Source of the DNA: an uncultured Clostridia bacterium
GTDB lineage: Bacteria > Bacillota > Clostridia > Christensenellales > Borkfalkiaceae
Length of the DNA: 64,000 nucleotides
Reading direction: 5' to 3'
NCBI GenBank assembly: GCA_930989535.1
Contig: CAKNLK010000014.1
Location: 1 to 64,000, forward strand
Both the position numbers and the translations under genes were made by a program. The notes beneath the pieces were generated by a model, which saw only the letters and a list, made by a program, of their open reading frames with translations, ran no database searches and was not told where the DNA came from. Each line of letters opens with the position of its first letter. Position 1 is the stretch's first letter. Shown here piece by piece: positions 43,314-50,456 of this stretch.

Positions 43314-44657
43314 ATGAAAAAAATTACTTCAATCATTGCGACATTGCTGTGCGCTGCGACCATTGGAACGGCGTCCGTTGCGTGCGCTCCTCGGGATCTT
43401 CCCGAGGAGGGGCGCGACGTGCTCATCACCGTCGCGGTGCTCAACGATTCCAGCGAAAAAGAGACGATTTCCAAGTTCATCAACGCCTTCAAGGCGTCGC
43501 AGTCCACCATCGACGTCAAGGCGGAATACATCGATGCTGCCTACTATTCTCCCGTGCTGACGGACTGGGCGGGAAATACGCTCGCGGACGTCGTGTGGAC
43601 GGCGGGCGATAAACATGCGCCGCTGAGCGCGGCGGGCGTTTTCGAGCCGCTCAATTCATATTTTGAGAAGGAACCGGGGCTTCTGGATGATATCTACCCT
43701 TCTTTGATTGAGACCACAAAGCTCAACCCCGAAGAGGATACCATGTACTTTGTCCCGCGCGACTATAACAAATTGGTTATCGCCTACAACAAGGATATGT
43801 TCGACGACGCCGGCCTCGCTTACCCCGAAAACGATTGGACGTGGCAGGATTTTATGGATACATGCAAGGCTTTGCGCCAGGCGATGGACGAAAACCGCGG
43901 CAATTTGGATTCTTCCTTCTATCCTCTGGACGGGTATCTGTCCTGGACGCCCGCCGCATACACCATCATCAAGGGATTCGGCGGCGAATACATGGATAAG
44001 AACGGACAGTCTGCCCTCGTAGCCGCAGACGGCAGTACCACCGCGGTGGAGGCGGGGCTGGAGCAAATTTATCAATTGGTCAGCAACTATTATGCCGGTT
44101 CCGATATAATGGGCGAATCCGGCCTGTTCGAGGCACAGCAGGCGGCGATGCGGTTTATGTCTCGCCCGGCCGTGTCCGAAATTCGCGGGGCGCAGCTCCA
44201 GAATTTTGACTTCGTCGCTTTCCCTACGATGCCCGTCGAAAACGTGGTGGGCGTCGGCTGCTCCGGGTACGGGCTCAACGCGCATTCCGAGCACAAAGCG
44301 GAGGCTTGGGAATTTTTGAAGTTTATCATCAGCGAGGAAGGGCAGAAGGCGTTTTGCGAAACGGGCAACGGCGTTCCCGTGTTGCAGTCCATGCGCGACG
44401 ATGCCTCCTGGCGCGACCAGCCTGTCGCGGGCTTGAATCAAGAGGCCTTTGTGTACGACGGAACGGAGGATTTGTTCTTGAACTATTACTGCTACGCCGA
44501 TCCCTCCCTGTATTCCGATTTGGATACGCGTTTCACGCAGTTGATACAGGGCGCAGAGCAGTGGGATCCCGAAGCGGGCTACGACGGCTATACCGATTTC
44601 CATACTTACATCGTAGACAAGAACAAGGATATTCAGGATTTAATCAGCAGAGGATGA
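43314..44657 (+). CDS. CUT1-type ABC transporter substrate-binding lipoprotein, locus C
   Basis: 447 aa. Signal peptide with Cys at ~24 (SVACAPRD). Family-1 solute-binding features: ISKFINAFKASQSTIDVKAEYI, ADVVWTAGDKHAPLSAAG, LVIAYNKDMFDDAGLAYPENDWTWQDF, HKAEAWEFLKFIISEEGQKAF. This is the common CUT1 form and differs from the shared pattern of the locus A and B proteins. AAGGAGTG precedes the ATG. It is followed at once by both permeases. Confidence 0.93.
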   Translation: MKKITSIIATLLCAATIGTASVACAPRDLPEEGRDVLITVAVLNDSSEKETISKFINAFKASQSTIDVKAEYIDAAYYSPVLTDWAGNTLADVVWTAGDKHAPLSAAGVFEPLNSYFEKEPGLLDDIYPSLIETTKLNPEEDTMYFVPRDYNKLVIAYNKDMFDDAGLAYPENDWTWQDFMDTCKALRQAMDENRGNLDSSFYPLDGYLSWTPAAYTIIKGFGGEYMDKNGQSALVAADGSTTAVEAGLEQIYQLVSNYYAGSDIMGESGLFEAQQAAMRFMSRPAVSEIRGAQLQNFDFVAFPTMPVENVVGVGCSGYGLNAHSEHKAEAWEFLKFIISEEGQKAFCETGNGVPVLQSMRDDASWRDQPVAGLNQEAFVYDGTEDLFLNYYCYADPSLYSDLDTRFTQLIQGAEQWDPEAGYDGYTDFHTYIVDKNKDIQDLISRG

Positions 44658-44664
44658 TTGAAAA

Positions 44665-45633
44665 ATGGTAGAGGAAACGAAATGCGCGCAGGAAAGCGCC
44701 GCATTGGTAAAAAATGAAAAGCCGCCGATGCTCTTCCGCGTCAAAACGGCAATCAAACGCAATTACACCGGTTGGCTTTTCATCATGCCGACGGTACTCG
44801 GAATACTGTTTTTTACACTTTATCCGATGGTTGCCTCGCTCGTTTATAGTTTTTTCGACTATAACGTGGTCGACCCTCCTCAGAATTTCGGCTTCCAGAA
44901 TTATATTCGGCCGTTTACCGAGGGGTGGCCGGAATTCAGCAAATCGCTGCAGGTTACGTTCGTCTACAGCATCGTTTCGATTCCGCTGAACATGGTTCTC
45001 TCCTTTGCCCTTGCGCTCATGCTCAACCAAAAGGCGAAAGGGATGCGCTTTTTCCGCTTGCTCTATTATTTACCGGTAATTATCCCCAGCGTCGTCAGCG
45101 GCTTGCTGTGGCGCGATATCATGCAGCCGAACGGAGGAATCATGAACGCCATATTCGAAGCCGTCGGCCTGCCCGCAAGCAAATTTTTCATGGATAAAAA
45201 TATGGCTTTGCCGACGCTCATTTTTACCGGGCTGTTCGGCCTGGGCGGCGGCATGATATTGTGGATCGCTTCGCTGAAAAATATTTCTCCCGCGTTGTAT
45301 GAGGCGGCGGATATCGAAGGCGCAAATTATTTTGTCAAGCTGTTTCGGATAACCGTTCCGATGTGTTCGCCCGTCATTTTCTACAATTTAATCACGGGCG
45401 TTATCGGAGCGCTGCAGACTTTCGGCGGGGTGTTCGTCATAACGGGCGGCGGCGGAGGCGTGGATAACTCGATGCTGTTCTATGTTATGAATATCTATAA
45501 CCAGGCATTCTCGTCGAGATTGGCGATGGGGTATGCGTCCGCTTTGTCTTGGATTTTGTTTGTTATTATCGGTATTCTTACCTTCATCATGTTTAAGACG
45601 AGCAAGTGGGTTTATTACGGAGGGGAACAATGA
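44665..45633 (+). CDS. ABC sugar permease, MalF/UgpA type, locus C
   Basis: 322 aa; ~45 cytoplasmic residues then six membrane segments (GWLFIMPTVLGILFFTLYPM first). EAA loop: ALYEAADIEGANYFVKLFRITVPMCSPV. AGAGGA lies upstream of the ATG, 7 nt after the binding-protein stop. The stop overlaps the next start (ATGA). Confidence 0.93.
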   Translation: MVEETKCAQESAALVKNEKPPMLFRVKTAIKRNYTGWLFIMPTVLGILFFTLYPMVASLVYSFFDYNVVDPPQNFGFQNYIRPFTEGWPEFSKSLQVTFVYSIVSIPLNMVLSFALALMLNQKAKGMRFFRLLYYLPVIIPSVVSGLLWRDIMQPNGGIMNAIFEAVGLPASKFFMDKNMALPTLIFTGLFGLGGGMILWIASLKNISPALYEAADIEGANYFVKLFRITVPMCSPVIFYNLITGVIGALQTFGGVFVITGGGGGVDNSMLFYVMNIYNQAFSSRLAMGYASALSWILFVIIGILTFIMFKTSKWVYYGGEQ

Positions 45634-46520
45634 GCGATATCGGAAATCCGAAAGCCGTTTCGGCTGTCCGCCGGAAAATGCGCATCCGCAAGCGGATACG
45701 CATGGCGGTCAAATATTTCTTTTTGATTCTGTTTTGCTTCTTTTTCCTGTTTCCGTTTTTTGTGATGGTTACACGCAGTCTGATGACGAATGCCGACGTT
45801 TTGCATCGCAACCCGGTATACATATTGCCTACCGAGATATATTGGGGCAACTTTGTCCGCGCATGGGATGCGCAGCTGGTCGGGTACCTGCTGAACACGT
45901 TGATCGTGGAAGTATGTCAGGTAATCGGGGTGCCGTTTACGGCGGCGCTGTGCGCTTTCGGTTTTTCAAAAGTACAGTTCCGCTTCCGCGAAACGCTGTT
46001 TGCGCTCGTGCTCAGCACGATGATGCTGCCGGGGATTTGCACGCAGATACCGCTGTACGTCACATACGTGAAGATAGGCTGGATCAATACGCTGCTGCCC
46101 TTTACGGTCACCGCGTTTTTCGGCGGCGGCGCGGTCAATATTTTCCTGATTCGGCAGTTTATGCGCGGTATTCCCCGCGAAATGGACGAAGCCGCAAAGA
46201 TTGACGGCGCAAACGCATTTATGATATTCTGGCGAATCGTGTTGCCCATGTGTATGCCCGTTATCGTCTTGATTATGGTGCAGACGTTTATGGGGAATTG
46301 GAACGATTTTATGGGCCCGTTGCTGTATTTGCGCGACGAAAGGGTATACACCCTGGCAATCGGCATATACGCGCGGTTCTCCGGAGCGTCCTCTGCGGAT
46401 TCTTATGCAAACGTACAGATGGCGGTCGGTATCTATATGATGCTGCCCTGCGCGGTCGTGTTCTTCATTTTCCAAAAGCAGTTGATCGACGGCATTCAGC
46501 TGGGTGCCGTGAAAGGATAA
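45630..46520 (+). CDS. ABC sugar permease, MalG/UgpE type (normal length), locus C
   Basis: 296 aa from the ATG at 45630 (GGAGGGG upstream, ATGA overlap with the previous stop). Six membrane segments; the loop after the first is ~40 residues (NADVLHRNPVYILPTEIYWGNF), the standard size, unlike loci A and B. EAA loop: EMDEAAKIDGANAFMIFWRIVLPM. It closes locus C before a terminator. Confidence 0.93.
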   Translation: MSDIGNPKAVSAVRRKMRIRKRIRMAVKYFFLILFCFFFLFPFFVMVTRSLMTNADVLHRNPVYILPTEIYWGNFVRAWDAQLVGYLLNTLIVEVCQVIGVPFTAALCAFGFSKVQFRFRETLFALVLSTMMLPGICTQIPLYVTYVKIGWINTLLPFTVTAFFGGGAVNIFLIRQFMRGIPREMDEAAKIDGANAFMIFWRIVLPMCMPVIVLIMVQTFMGNWNDFMGPLLYLRDERVYTLAIGIYARFSGASSADSYANVQMAVGIYMMLPCAVVFFIFQKQLIDGIQLGAVKG

Positions 46521-46529
46521 GCAGAAACG

Positions 46530-46582
46530 AAACAGCCGCCGGCGAGAGAAACTTTTGTTCAGTTTCGCCCGCCGGCGGTTTA
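46530..46582 (+). terminator. terminator of locus C
   Basis: AAACAGCCGCCGGCG and the following AGAGAAAC pair with GTTTCGCCCGCCGGCGGTTT across a ~9-nt loop, 10 nt after the MalG stop; a short T/A tract follows. Confidence 0.8.
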
Positions 46583-46648
46583 ATGTTGCATAGGTGCTTC
46601 TTCGCCGCCGTATCAGCCGGCAATGCTTTACAAAATGTAAAACGAAAA

Positions 46649-46686
46649 AGCTCCCGGCCCGGCGCAAAAGCGCCGGGCCGGGAGCT
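46649..46686. terminator. perfect 17-bp GC-rich hairpin, bidirectional terminator
   Basis: AGCTCCCGGCCCGGCGC (46649-46665), loop AAAA, then its exact complement (46670-46686). An A-run precedes and TTTTT follows at 46692. It lies between locus C and the end of the leftward Crp/Fnr gene, so it can serve both. Confidence 0.85.
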
Positions 46687-46727
46687 GATATCTTTTTGAT
46701 AGGGAATAACTTGGTTGCAATTTCGGT

Positions 46728-47372
46728 CTATTGATTTTTGGAGCATAATTTGATGTTGCGCTTGTCCAATTCGATGAGCCCTTCGTCGCTCATGCGTTTG
46801 AGCTCGCGCGCCATGGCGCTGCGGTCGACGCAGATATAGTCGGCCAGGCTGGTCTGCGAAAAGGGGAGGGTAAAGTAGGCGCTCTTGTTCTTTGCCGCCA
46901 GCATGGAAAAGTAGGCGGTCAGCTTTTCGCGCGTGGTGCGGCGGCTCAGAATTTCGAGGTGCTCGGAGAGCGCCTGCGTCTTTTCGCTCATAAGCCTTAC
47001 GAGGTTCGCCACCACGGTGCTGTGGTGCGTGCAAGCCTTGGGGCACCGCTTCACGATGTGCTCGTAGTCAATCATGAGCACGTCGCAGTCCTCTTCGGCG
47101 AGCAGAAAGTACCCCGCCTCCGCGCGCGCGTAGCCGATAGGCGTGCCGAACACGCCGCCTTTGCCCAGCTGCTCGAAGATGGTTCGCACGCCGTCCGCGT
47201 CGGTGCGCAGCACGCTTATTTTGCCGCGCTGTACCACGCCGACGCGCCCCTCGGGCATGGGCACCTCTTCTCCCTTTTTATACGTTTTTACCGTCGCTTT
47301 GAAGCACTCCTTCATCGCGGCGTATTCGTCCTTTGTCACCCCGTCGAACAGGGAGGTCGTAACTTGCGCCAT
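46728..47372 (-). CDS. Crp/Fnr-family transcriptional regulator
   Basis: 214 aa from the ATG at 47372, which has AAGAGG 6 nt upstream; an in-frame TTG ten codons earlier would begin within the presumed untranslated leader. Cyclic-nucleotide-binding-type beta barrel at ~20-120 (VQRGKISVLRTDADGVRTIFEQLGKGGVFG), dimer helix, and a winged helix-turn-helix at ~150-205 (SQTSLADYICVDRSAMARELKRMSDEGLI). There is no cluster of cysteines for an Fe-S cofactor. An inverted repeat over its own transcription start suggests autoregulation. The regulon is unknown. Confidence 0.9.
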   Translation of the reverse strand: MAQVTTSLFDGVTKDEYAAMKECFKATVKTYKKGEEVPMPEGRVGVVQRGKISVLRTDADGVRTIFEQLGKGGVFGTPIGYARAEAGYFLLAEEDCDVLMIDYEHIVKRCPKACTHHSTVVANLVRLMSEKTQALSEHLEILSRRTTREKLTAYFSMLAAKNKSAYFTLPFSQTSLADYICVDRSAMARELKRMSDEGLIELDKRNIKLCSKNQ

Positions 47373-47381
47373 AACAACCTC

Positions 47382-47405
47382 TTTTTGTTGCTTTTGCAAC
47401 AAAAA
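47382..47405 (-). promoter_or_regulatory. operator-like palindrome at the Crp/Fnr gene start site
   Basis: TTTTTGTTGC and GCAACAAAAA are exact inverted arms around TTTT. The core TTGTTGC-N4-GCAACAA has the half-site spacing of Crp/Fnr boxes and covers the predicted +1 and the ribosome-site edge. Confidence 0.55.
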
Positions 47406-47433
47406 TTATACAACGTGCGCCAAAAAATGTCAA
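47405..47433 (-). promoter_or_regulatory. consensus SigA promoter of the Crp/Fnr regulator
   Basis: On the minus strand: TTGACA (47428-47433), 17-nt spacer, TATAAT (47405-47410). Perfect in both hexamers. Confidence 0.9.
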
Positions 47434-47459
47434 CCGAACGGGCGGTGCGCGACCGATAA

Positions 47460-47500
47460 AAATAAAAAATCTCCGCGCGTTCGGAAACCGTGCGGAGATT
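47460..47500 (-). terminator. intrinsic terminator of queT
   Basis: On the minus strand, AATCTCCGC pairs with GCGGAGATT, followed by TTTTATTTTTA. It starts 12 nt after the queT stop codon. Confidence 0.85.
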
Positions 47501-47511
47501 GCAAGCCGTAT

Positions 47512-48099
47512 TTAATTTTTGTGCTCGGCAGCATTGTTATCGAGCGCCCCGCCGGCGTCGCTTTCGAGCGGCTGGCCGATGCGATTGTCGCAGAAGGCGG
47601 AAACGCCCTTTTTGCGCAGGGCGCCGATGCCGAAATACAGGGGCACGCCCAAGCCGTATACCCAAACCGCCTGCGTGAGCGCGAGGGACGCGAACATGAA
47701 CCAATAGCCCGCGTAGGCGCTTCCGCCCAAAATGAGCACGAACGGTATTGCGAACGCATTCACCAAAACAGGGAAAATTCCGCCGACGATGAGCTTTACA
47801 GGGGTGTTTTTGATGAATTTGCCCGCCAGCCAGGTGAGTGCGGCGGCGACGAGCGAGCACAGGCTGCCCAGCCCGATGTCCCACGCGTTGCCGGTGATGA
47901 CGTTCGCGAGCAGGCATCCGACGTACAGCGCGGGGATGCTCTCAACGTAGAAAAAGGGGAGCATGGTCAGCGCCTCTGCGGGGCGGATCTGGAAGCCCAG
48001 CGTGCCGAAGGCGAGCGAGCCGAGCGGCCAGGTGAGCACGACGTACAGCGCGGCGATGATGCCTGCCCTGCACAGCTTTTTGGTGGAAAAGCGTTTCAT
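47512..48099 (-). CDS. queT: QueT-type queuosine-precursor transporter (ECF S-component)
   Basis: 195 aa, five to six membrane segments. LGSLAFGTLGFQIRPAEALTMLPFFYVESIPALYVGCLLAN is the typical QueT-family core; these are substrate-binding S-components of ECF transporters that import preQ1 or preQ0, precursors of queuosine in tRNA. A preQ1-I-like riboswitch in the leader supports this directly. The charged C-terminal tail (~165-195) is a little longer than usual. The general ECF module (EcfT, EcfA) is not in the window. Confidence 0.9.
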   Translation of the reverse strand: MKRFSTKKLCRAGIIAALYVVLTWPLGSLAFGTLGFQIRPAEALTMLPFFYVESIPALYVGCLLANVITGNAWDIGLGSLCSLVAAALTWLAGKFIKNTPVKLIVGGIFPVLVNAFAIPFVLILGGSAYAGYWFMFASLALTQAVWVYGLGVPLYFGIGALRKKGVSAFCDNRIGQPLESDAGGALDNNAAEHKN

Positions 48100-48109
48100 T
48101 ATTCAGTTA

Positions 48110-48150
48110 CCTCGGTTGTTTTTAGGTAGTGTTTTCCGAAAACCTACCGC
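48110..48150 (-). ncRNA. preQ1-I-type riboswitch controlling queT
   Basis: On the minus strand: P1 stem GGTAG/CTACC encloses a loop with TTTTCGGAAAACA. The A-rich tail TAAAAACAACCGA follows, in which CCGA can pair with the loop's TCGG to form the H-type pseudoknot of preQ1-I. The tail runs into the ribosome site GAGGT, 9 nt before the ATG, so ligand binding would block translation. It begins at the predicted transcription start. Sequence, pseudoknot, position and target gene all agree. Confidence 0.85.
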
Positions 48151-48155
48151 ACGGT

Positions 48156-48184
48156 ATGATAGCATGCTTTTATAATTTTGTCAA
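48156..48184 (-). promoter_or_regulatory. SigA promoter of queT
   Basis: On the minus strand: TTGACA (48179-48184), 17-nt spacer, TATCAT (48156-48161). The start point falls at the first base of the riboswitch. Confidence 0.85.
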
Positions 48185-48214
48185 GAAGAATTGCTTAAAA
48201 CACGAAGACAGATA

Positions 48215-48243
48215 TTGACGGTTTTGAAAGAGCGTGTTAAAAT
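48215..48243 (+). promoter_or_regulatory. SigA-type promoter of the CoiA-like gene
   Basis: TTGACG (48215-48220), 17-nt spacer, TAAAAT (48238-48243). Confidence 0.65.
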
Positions 48244-48276
48244 AGAAACGCAATTAAAAAGAAGGCGGTGGGAAGT

Positions 48277-49263
48277 GTGTTTATTGCAAAAGATAAAGAG
48301 GGGAATAAGATTGCCATAGAGGAAGCTGTACGGGGCGGCGAGTATTTTTGCCCTATTTGCGGCGGCGCGGTGATTGTTAAGGCAAAAAATTCGGAAGCGG
48401 TCAGGGAGCATTTTGCCCATAAAAATAAAGCAGAATGCGATAGTTGGAATTATGACATGAGTGATTGGCACCGCGCATGGCAAAATTATTTTCCTAAAGA
48501 ATGTCAGGAGGTTGTCGTACAGAAAGACGGTATAAAGCACAGGGCGGATGTGTTGATCAACAATACGGTTATCGAATTTCAGCATAGTCCTATAGCGGCG
48601 GAAGAAATTGCGGAGCGCAACAGGTTTTACACGGAATGCGGACATAAGGTGGTTTGGGTTTTTGATGCCGAAGGAAAAATCAAAAACAAAAATGCAGCGG
48701 TAGATACGATTGATCCGATATCGTGTGCGGAAACAGATTTGTGCTGGAAACGACCGAAGCGAGAATTTTCTATAAAAACACCTCAAAATGTGACAATATA
48801 TTTGCAATATCGAACAAGCATTTTGGGGGCGGAAAGTTCAGAGAAAGAATTTGATGTGTTGCTTCTTTTGAAACAAGTTGATTCAAAGCAAATTGAGTTT
48901 TATAAAACGATTGATTGGGCTGAAAAACCAAACAAAGTTTTTGGGAGTTATATTTTTGATTTTAACTTTTTGAAAGAGTACGGAGCACCTCTTCCGGAAA
49001 ATTTTTCTTGTCCTACGATAACAGAAATCATACAAAGCATAGAGTATCGGCGCCTACAGCGCGCGTATCAGCAGCAATCAGCAAGCAAGAGACCGATGCC
49101 GCTTATAAGAATATCTCCAACAACGGTAAATATAAGACGTAATTATGCAGATTCACTGGAACAATACGTCACCCCAACGCAATATACTGGTTGGCAGACA
49201 AAATCTACCCAAAGAACGAATAAAAAGTTTTCGCCAAGGCGAAATCCTCGTAGGAAAAAGTAG
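48277..49263 (+). CDS. CoiA-like competence/nuclease family protein
   Basis: About 328 aa. N-terminal Cys pair CPICGG, then HFAH, and WHRAWQNYFP. The motif HRADVLINNTVIEFQHSPI carries the D-(x)n-ExQ signature of restriction-endonuclease-like nucleases found in CoiA proteins (the competence-induced factor of Gram-positive bacteria). RNRFY and VVWVFD complete the family core by ~135. The C-terminal half is divergent and ends with a basic tail (SPRRNPRRKK). The GTG at 48277 gives MFIAKDKEGNKI, the usual family start; a GTG at 48268 is possible, but its ribosome site would be only 2 nt away. The gene is AT-richer than its neighbours, which may reflect transfer. Confidence 0.8.
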   Translation: MFIAKDKEGNKIAIEEAVRGGEYFCPICGGAVIVKAKNSEAVREHFAHKNKAECDSWNYDMSDWHRAWQNYFPKECQEVVVQKDGIKHRADVLINNTVIEFQHSPIAAEEIAERNRFYTECGHKVVWVFDAEGKIKNKNAAVDTIDPISCAETDLCWKRPKREFSIKTPQNVTIYLQYRTSILGAESSEKEFDVLLLLKQVDSKQIEFYKTIDWAEKPNKVFGSYIFDFNFLKEYGAPLPENFSCPTITEIIQSIEYRRLQRAYQQQSASKRPMPLIRISPTTVNIRRNYADSLEQYVTPTQYTGWQTKSTQRTNKKFSPRRNPRRKK

Positions 49264-49296
49264 TCTACAAAAATCGCGCGATTAAAATAATCAACA

Positions 49297-49464
49297 GCGC
49301 GTCCGAAAACCGCGCTTTTCGGAAAGCGCACTCCATTTGCCGCATACCTGCGGCTTATGCAGGAAAGGTGAATGCGGCGCGCGTAATATGGTGTGCTCCG
49401 AAGAGGCGCGCCGCAGAGGAAAACTCCGAACGCAAAACGGCGTACCGATTTGGTACGCCGTTTT
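49297..49464 (+). ncRNA. candidate structured RNA downstream of the CoiA-like gene
   Basis: Four consecutive stems fill a gene-free stretch: TCCGAAAA/TTTTCGGA (49302-49323), CCTGC/GCAGG (~49347-49363), GCGGCGCGC/GCGCGCCGC (49374-49414) and AAAACGGCGTACC/GGTACGCCGTTTT (49434-49464). The last has a 13-bp stem and ends in T residues like a terminator. I matched it to no known RNA. It could be a structured 3' UTR. Confidence 0.35.
49434..49464 (+). terminator. intrinsic terminator, 13-bp perfect stem
   Basis: AAAACGGCGTACC, loop GATTT, then the exact complement ending TTTT. It is the only clear terminator after the CoiA-like gene. Confidence 0.8.
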
Positions 49465-49527
49465 CGTTGGGGTTGTCCTCAAACTCACGAAATTTTCTTT
49501 TGTCAGCTCAAAAGAAAATTTGTGAAC

Positions 49528-49791
49528 TCAAATTATGATATTCTCCAACAACAAATAATCGAAATCGACCGCCTCGACGAAATCGCGGGGCAGAAAGCGC
49601 ACATGGTTGAACTTCGCAAAGTTGAAGATGTGCGTCTTTAAAAGCACGGGCGTGGGAGCGTCGAGCTCGCGGCAGATGTCGAACAGGTACTGCAAAAAGT
49701 GCGAATAGGTCAGCTTTTCCTCGTCGTTTTCGTACACGAACTGCCGCTGTATTTTGCCCTCTTTCATGATTTTTGCCCAAATTTTAAACAT
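49528..49791 (-). CDS. small conserved-looking protein of unknown function
   Basis: 87 aa from the ATG at 49791 (MFKIWAKIMKEGKIQRQFVYEN). Helical, rich in Phe and Asp/Glu in the second half (VLLKTHIFNFAKFNHVRFLPRDFVEAVDFDYLLLENI). A promoter on the same strand (49840-49868) supports expression. The ribosome site is poor, so the exact start is uncertain; a longer frame to 49881 would begin inside the promoter. I do not recognise the family. Confidence 0.6.
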   Translation of the reverse strand: MFKIWAKIMKEGKIQRQFVYENDEEKLTYSHFLQYLFDICRELDAPTPVLLKTHIFNFAKFNHVRFLPRDFVEAVDFDYLLLENIII

Positions 49792-49839
49792 AGCCAATCG
49801 CCGCCGGGCGGCGCTCCTTTTCTGTGTTTTTCTATCATA

Positions 49840-49868
49840 AGTATACCGAAAATTCCGCAAAAAGTAAA
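49840..49868 (-). promoter_or_regulatory. SigA-type promoter of the 87-residue gene
   Basis: On the minus strand: TTTACT (49863-49868), 17-nt spacer, TATACT (49840-49845). It diverges from the Lrp promoter only 7 nt away. Confidence 0.65.
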
Positions 49869-49874
49869 ATATAA

Positions 49875-49904
49875 TTGACATACTGGCCCAGAAAATATTA
49901 TACT
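49875..49904 (+). promoter_or_regulatory. SigA promoter of the Lrp-aminotransferase operon
   Basis: TTGACA (49875-49880), 18-nt spacer, TATACT (49899-49904). Confidence 0.8.
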
Positions 49905-49961
49905 AATGAAAAAGGATTTTCCGCGGCGCAGCCCCCTGCGGCGGCCGCAAAGGAGACATGT

Positions 49962-50456
49962 ATGAAAAAATTGGAAGCGGACATTCTGGACATCCTGCAG
50001 GAGGATTGCCGCTATAGCCCCGCTAAAATCGCCGTTATGCTCAATAAGACGGAAGGGGAGGTCTTGGATGCGATACAGAGCATGGAACAGCGCGGCATCA
50101 TCGTCAAATACACCGCCATCGTCAACGACGAGCGGCTCTCCGACGACTTTGTGCAGGCGCTCATCGAGGTCAAGGTATCCCCGCAGAAATCGAGCGGGTT
50201 CGACGCCATCGCCGAGGAAGTTTACCGCTTCGACGAAGTCAAAAGCTGCTACCTGATGAGCGGCGGCTACGATTTGGCTGTGTTTATCGAGGGCAAAAAC
50301 CTGCGCGAGGTCGCGCGCTTCGTCTCCGAGCGCCTCTCCACCCTCGACGAGGTGCAGTCCACCGCGACGCACTTCATCCTCAAAAAGTACAAAATCGAGG
50401 GCACGATTACCGGCGCGGAAGAGGATAAAGAGCGGAGGATTTCGGTACACGCATGA
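49962..50456 (+). CDS. Lrp/AsnC-family transcriptional regulator
   Basis: 164 aa from the ATG at 49962 (AAAGGAG upstream). N-terminal winged helix-turn-helix (EADILDILQEDCRYSPAKIAVMLNKTEGEVLDAI) and C-terminal RAM ligand-binding domain (VQALIEVKVSPQ, YLMSGGYDLAVFIEGKNLREVARFV). Lrp proteins sense amino acids. The stop overlaps the next start (ATGA), and the next gene is an aminotransferase, a very common pairing in Bacillota; the regulator probably controls its own operon. Confidence 0.93.
   Translation: MKKLEADILDILQEDCRYSPAKIAVMLNKTEGEVLDAIQSMEQRGIIVKYTAIVNDERLSDDFVQALIEVKVSPQKSSGFDAIAEEVYRFDEVKSCYLMSGGYDLAVFIEGKNLREVARFVSERLSTLDEVQSTATHFILKKYKIEGTITGAEEDKERRISVHA

Noticed and set aside
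49297..49464. SRP, 6S or RNase P RNA
   Set aside because: The conserved SRP GGAAG/GCAGC loop, the 6S central bubble and RNase P core sequences are not present.
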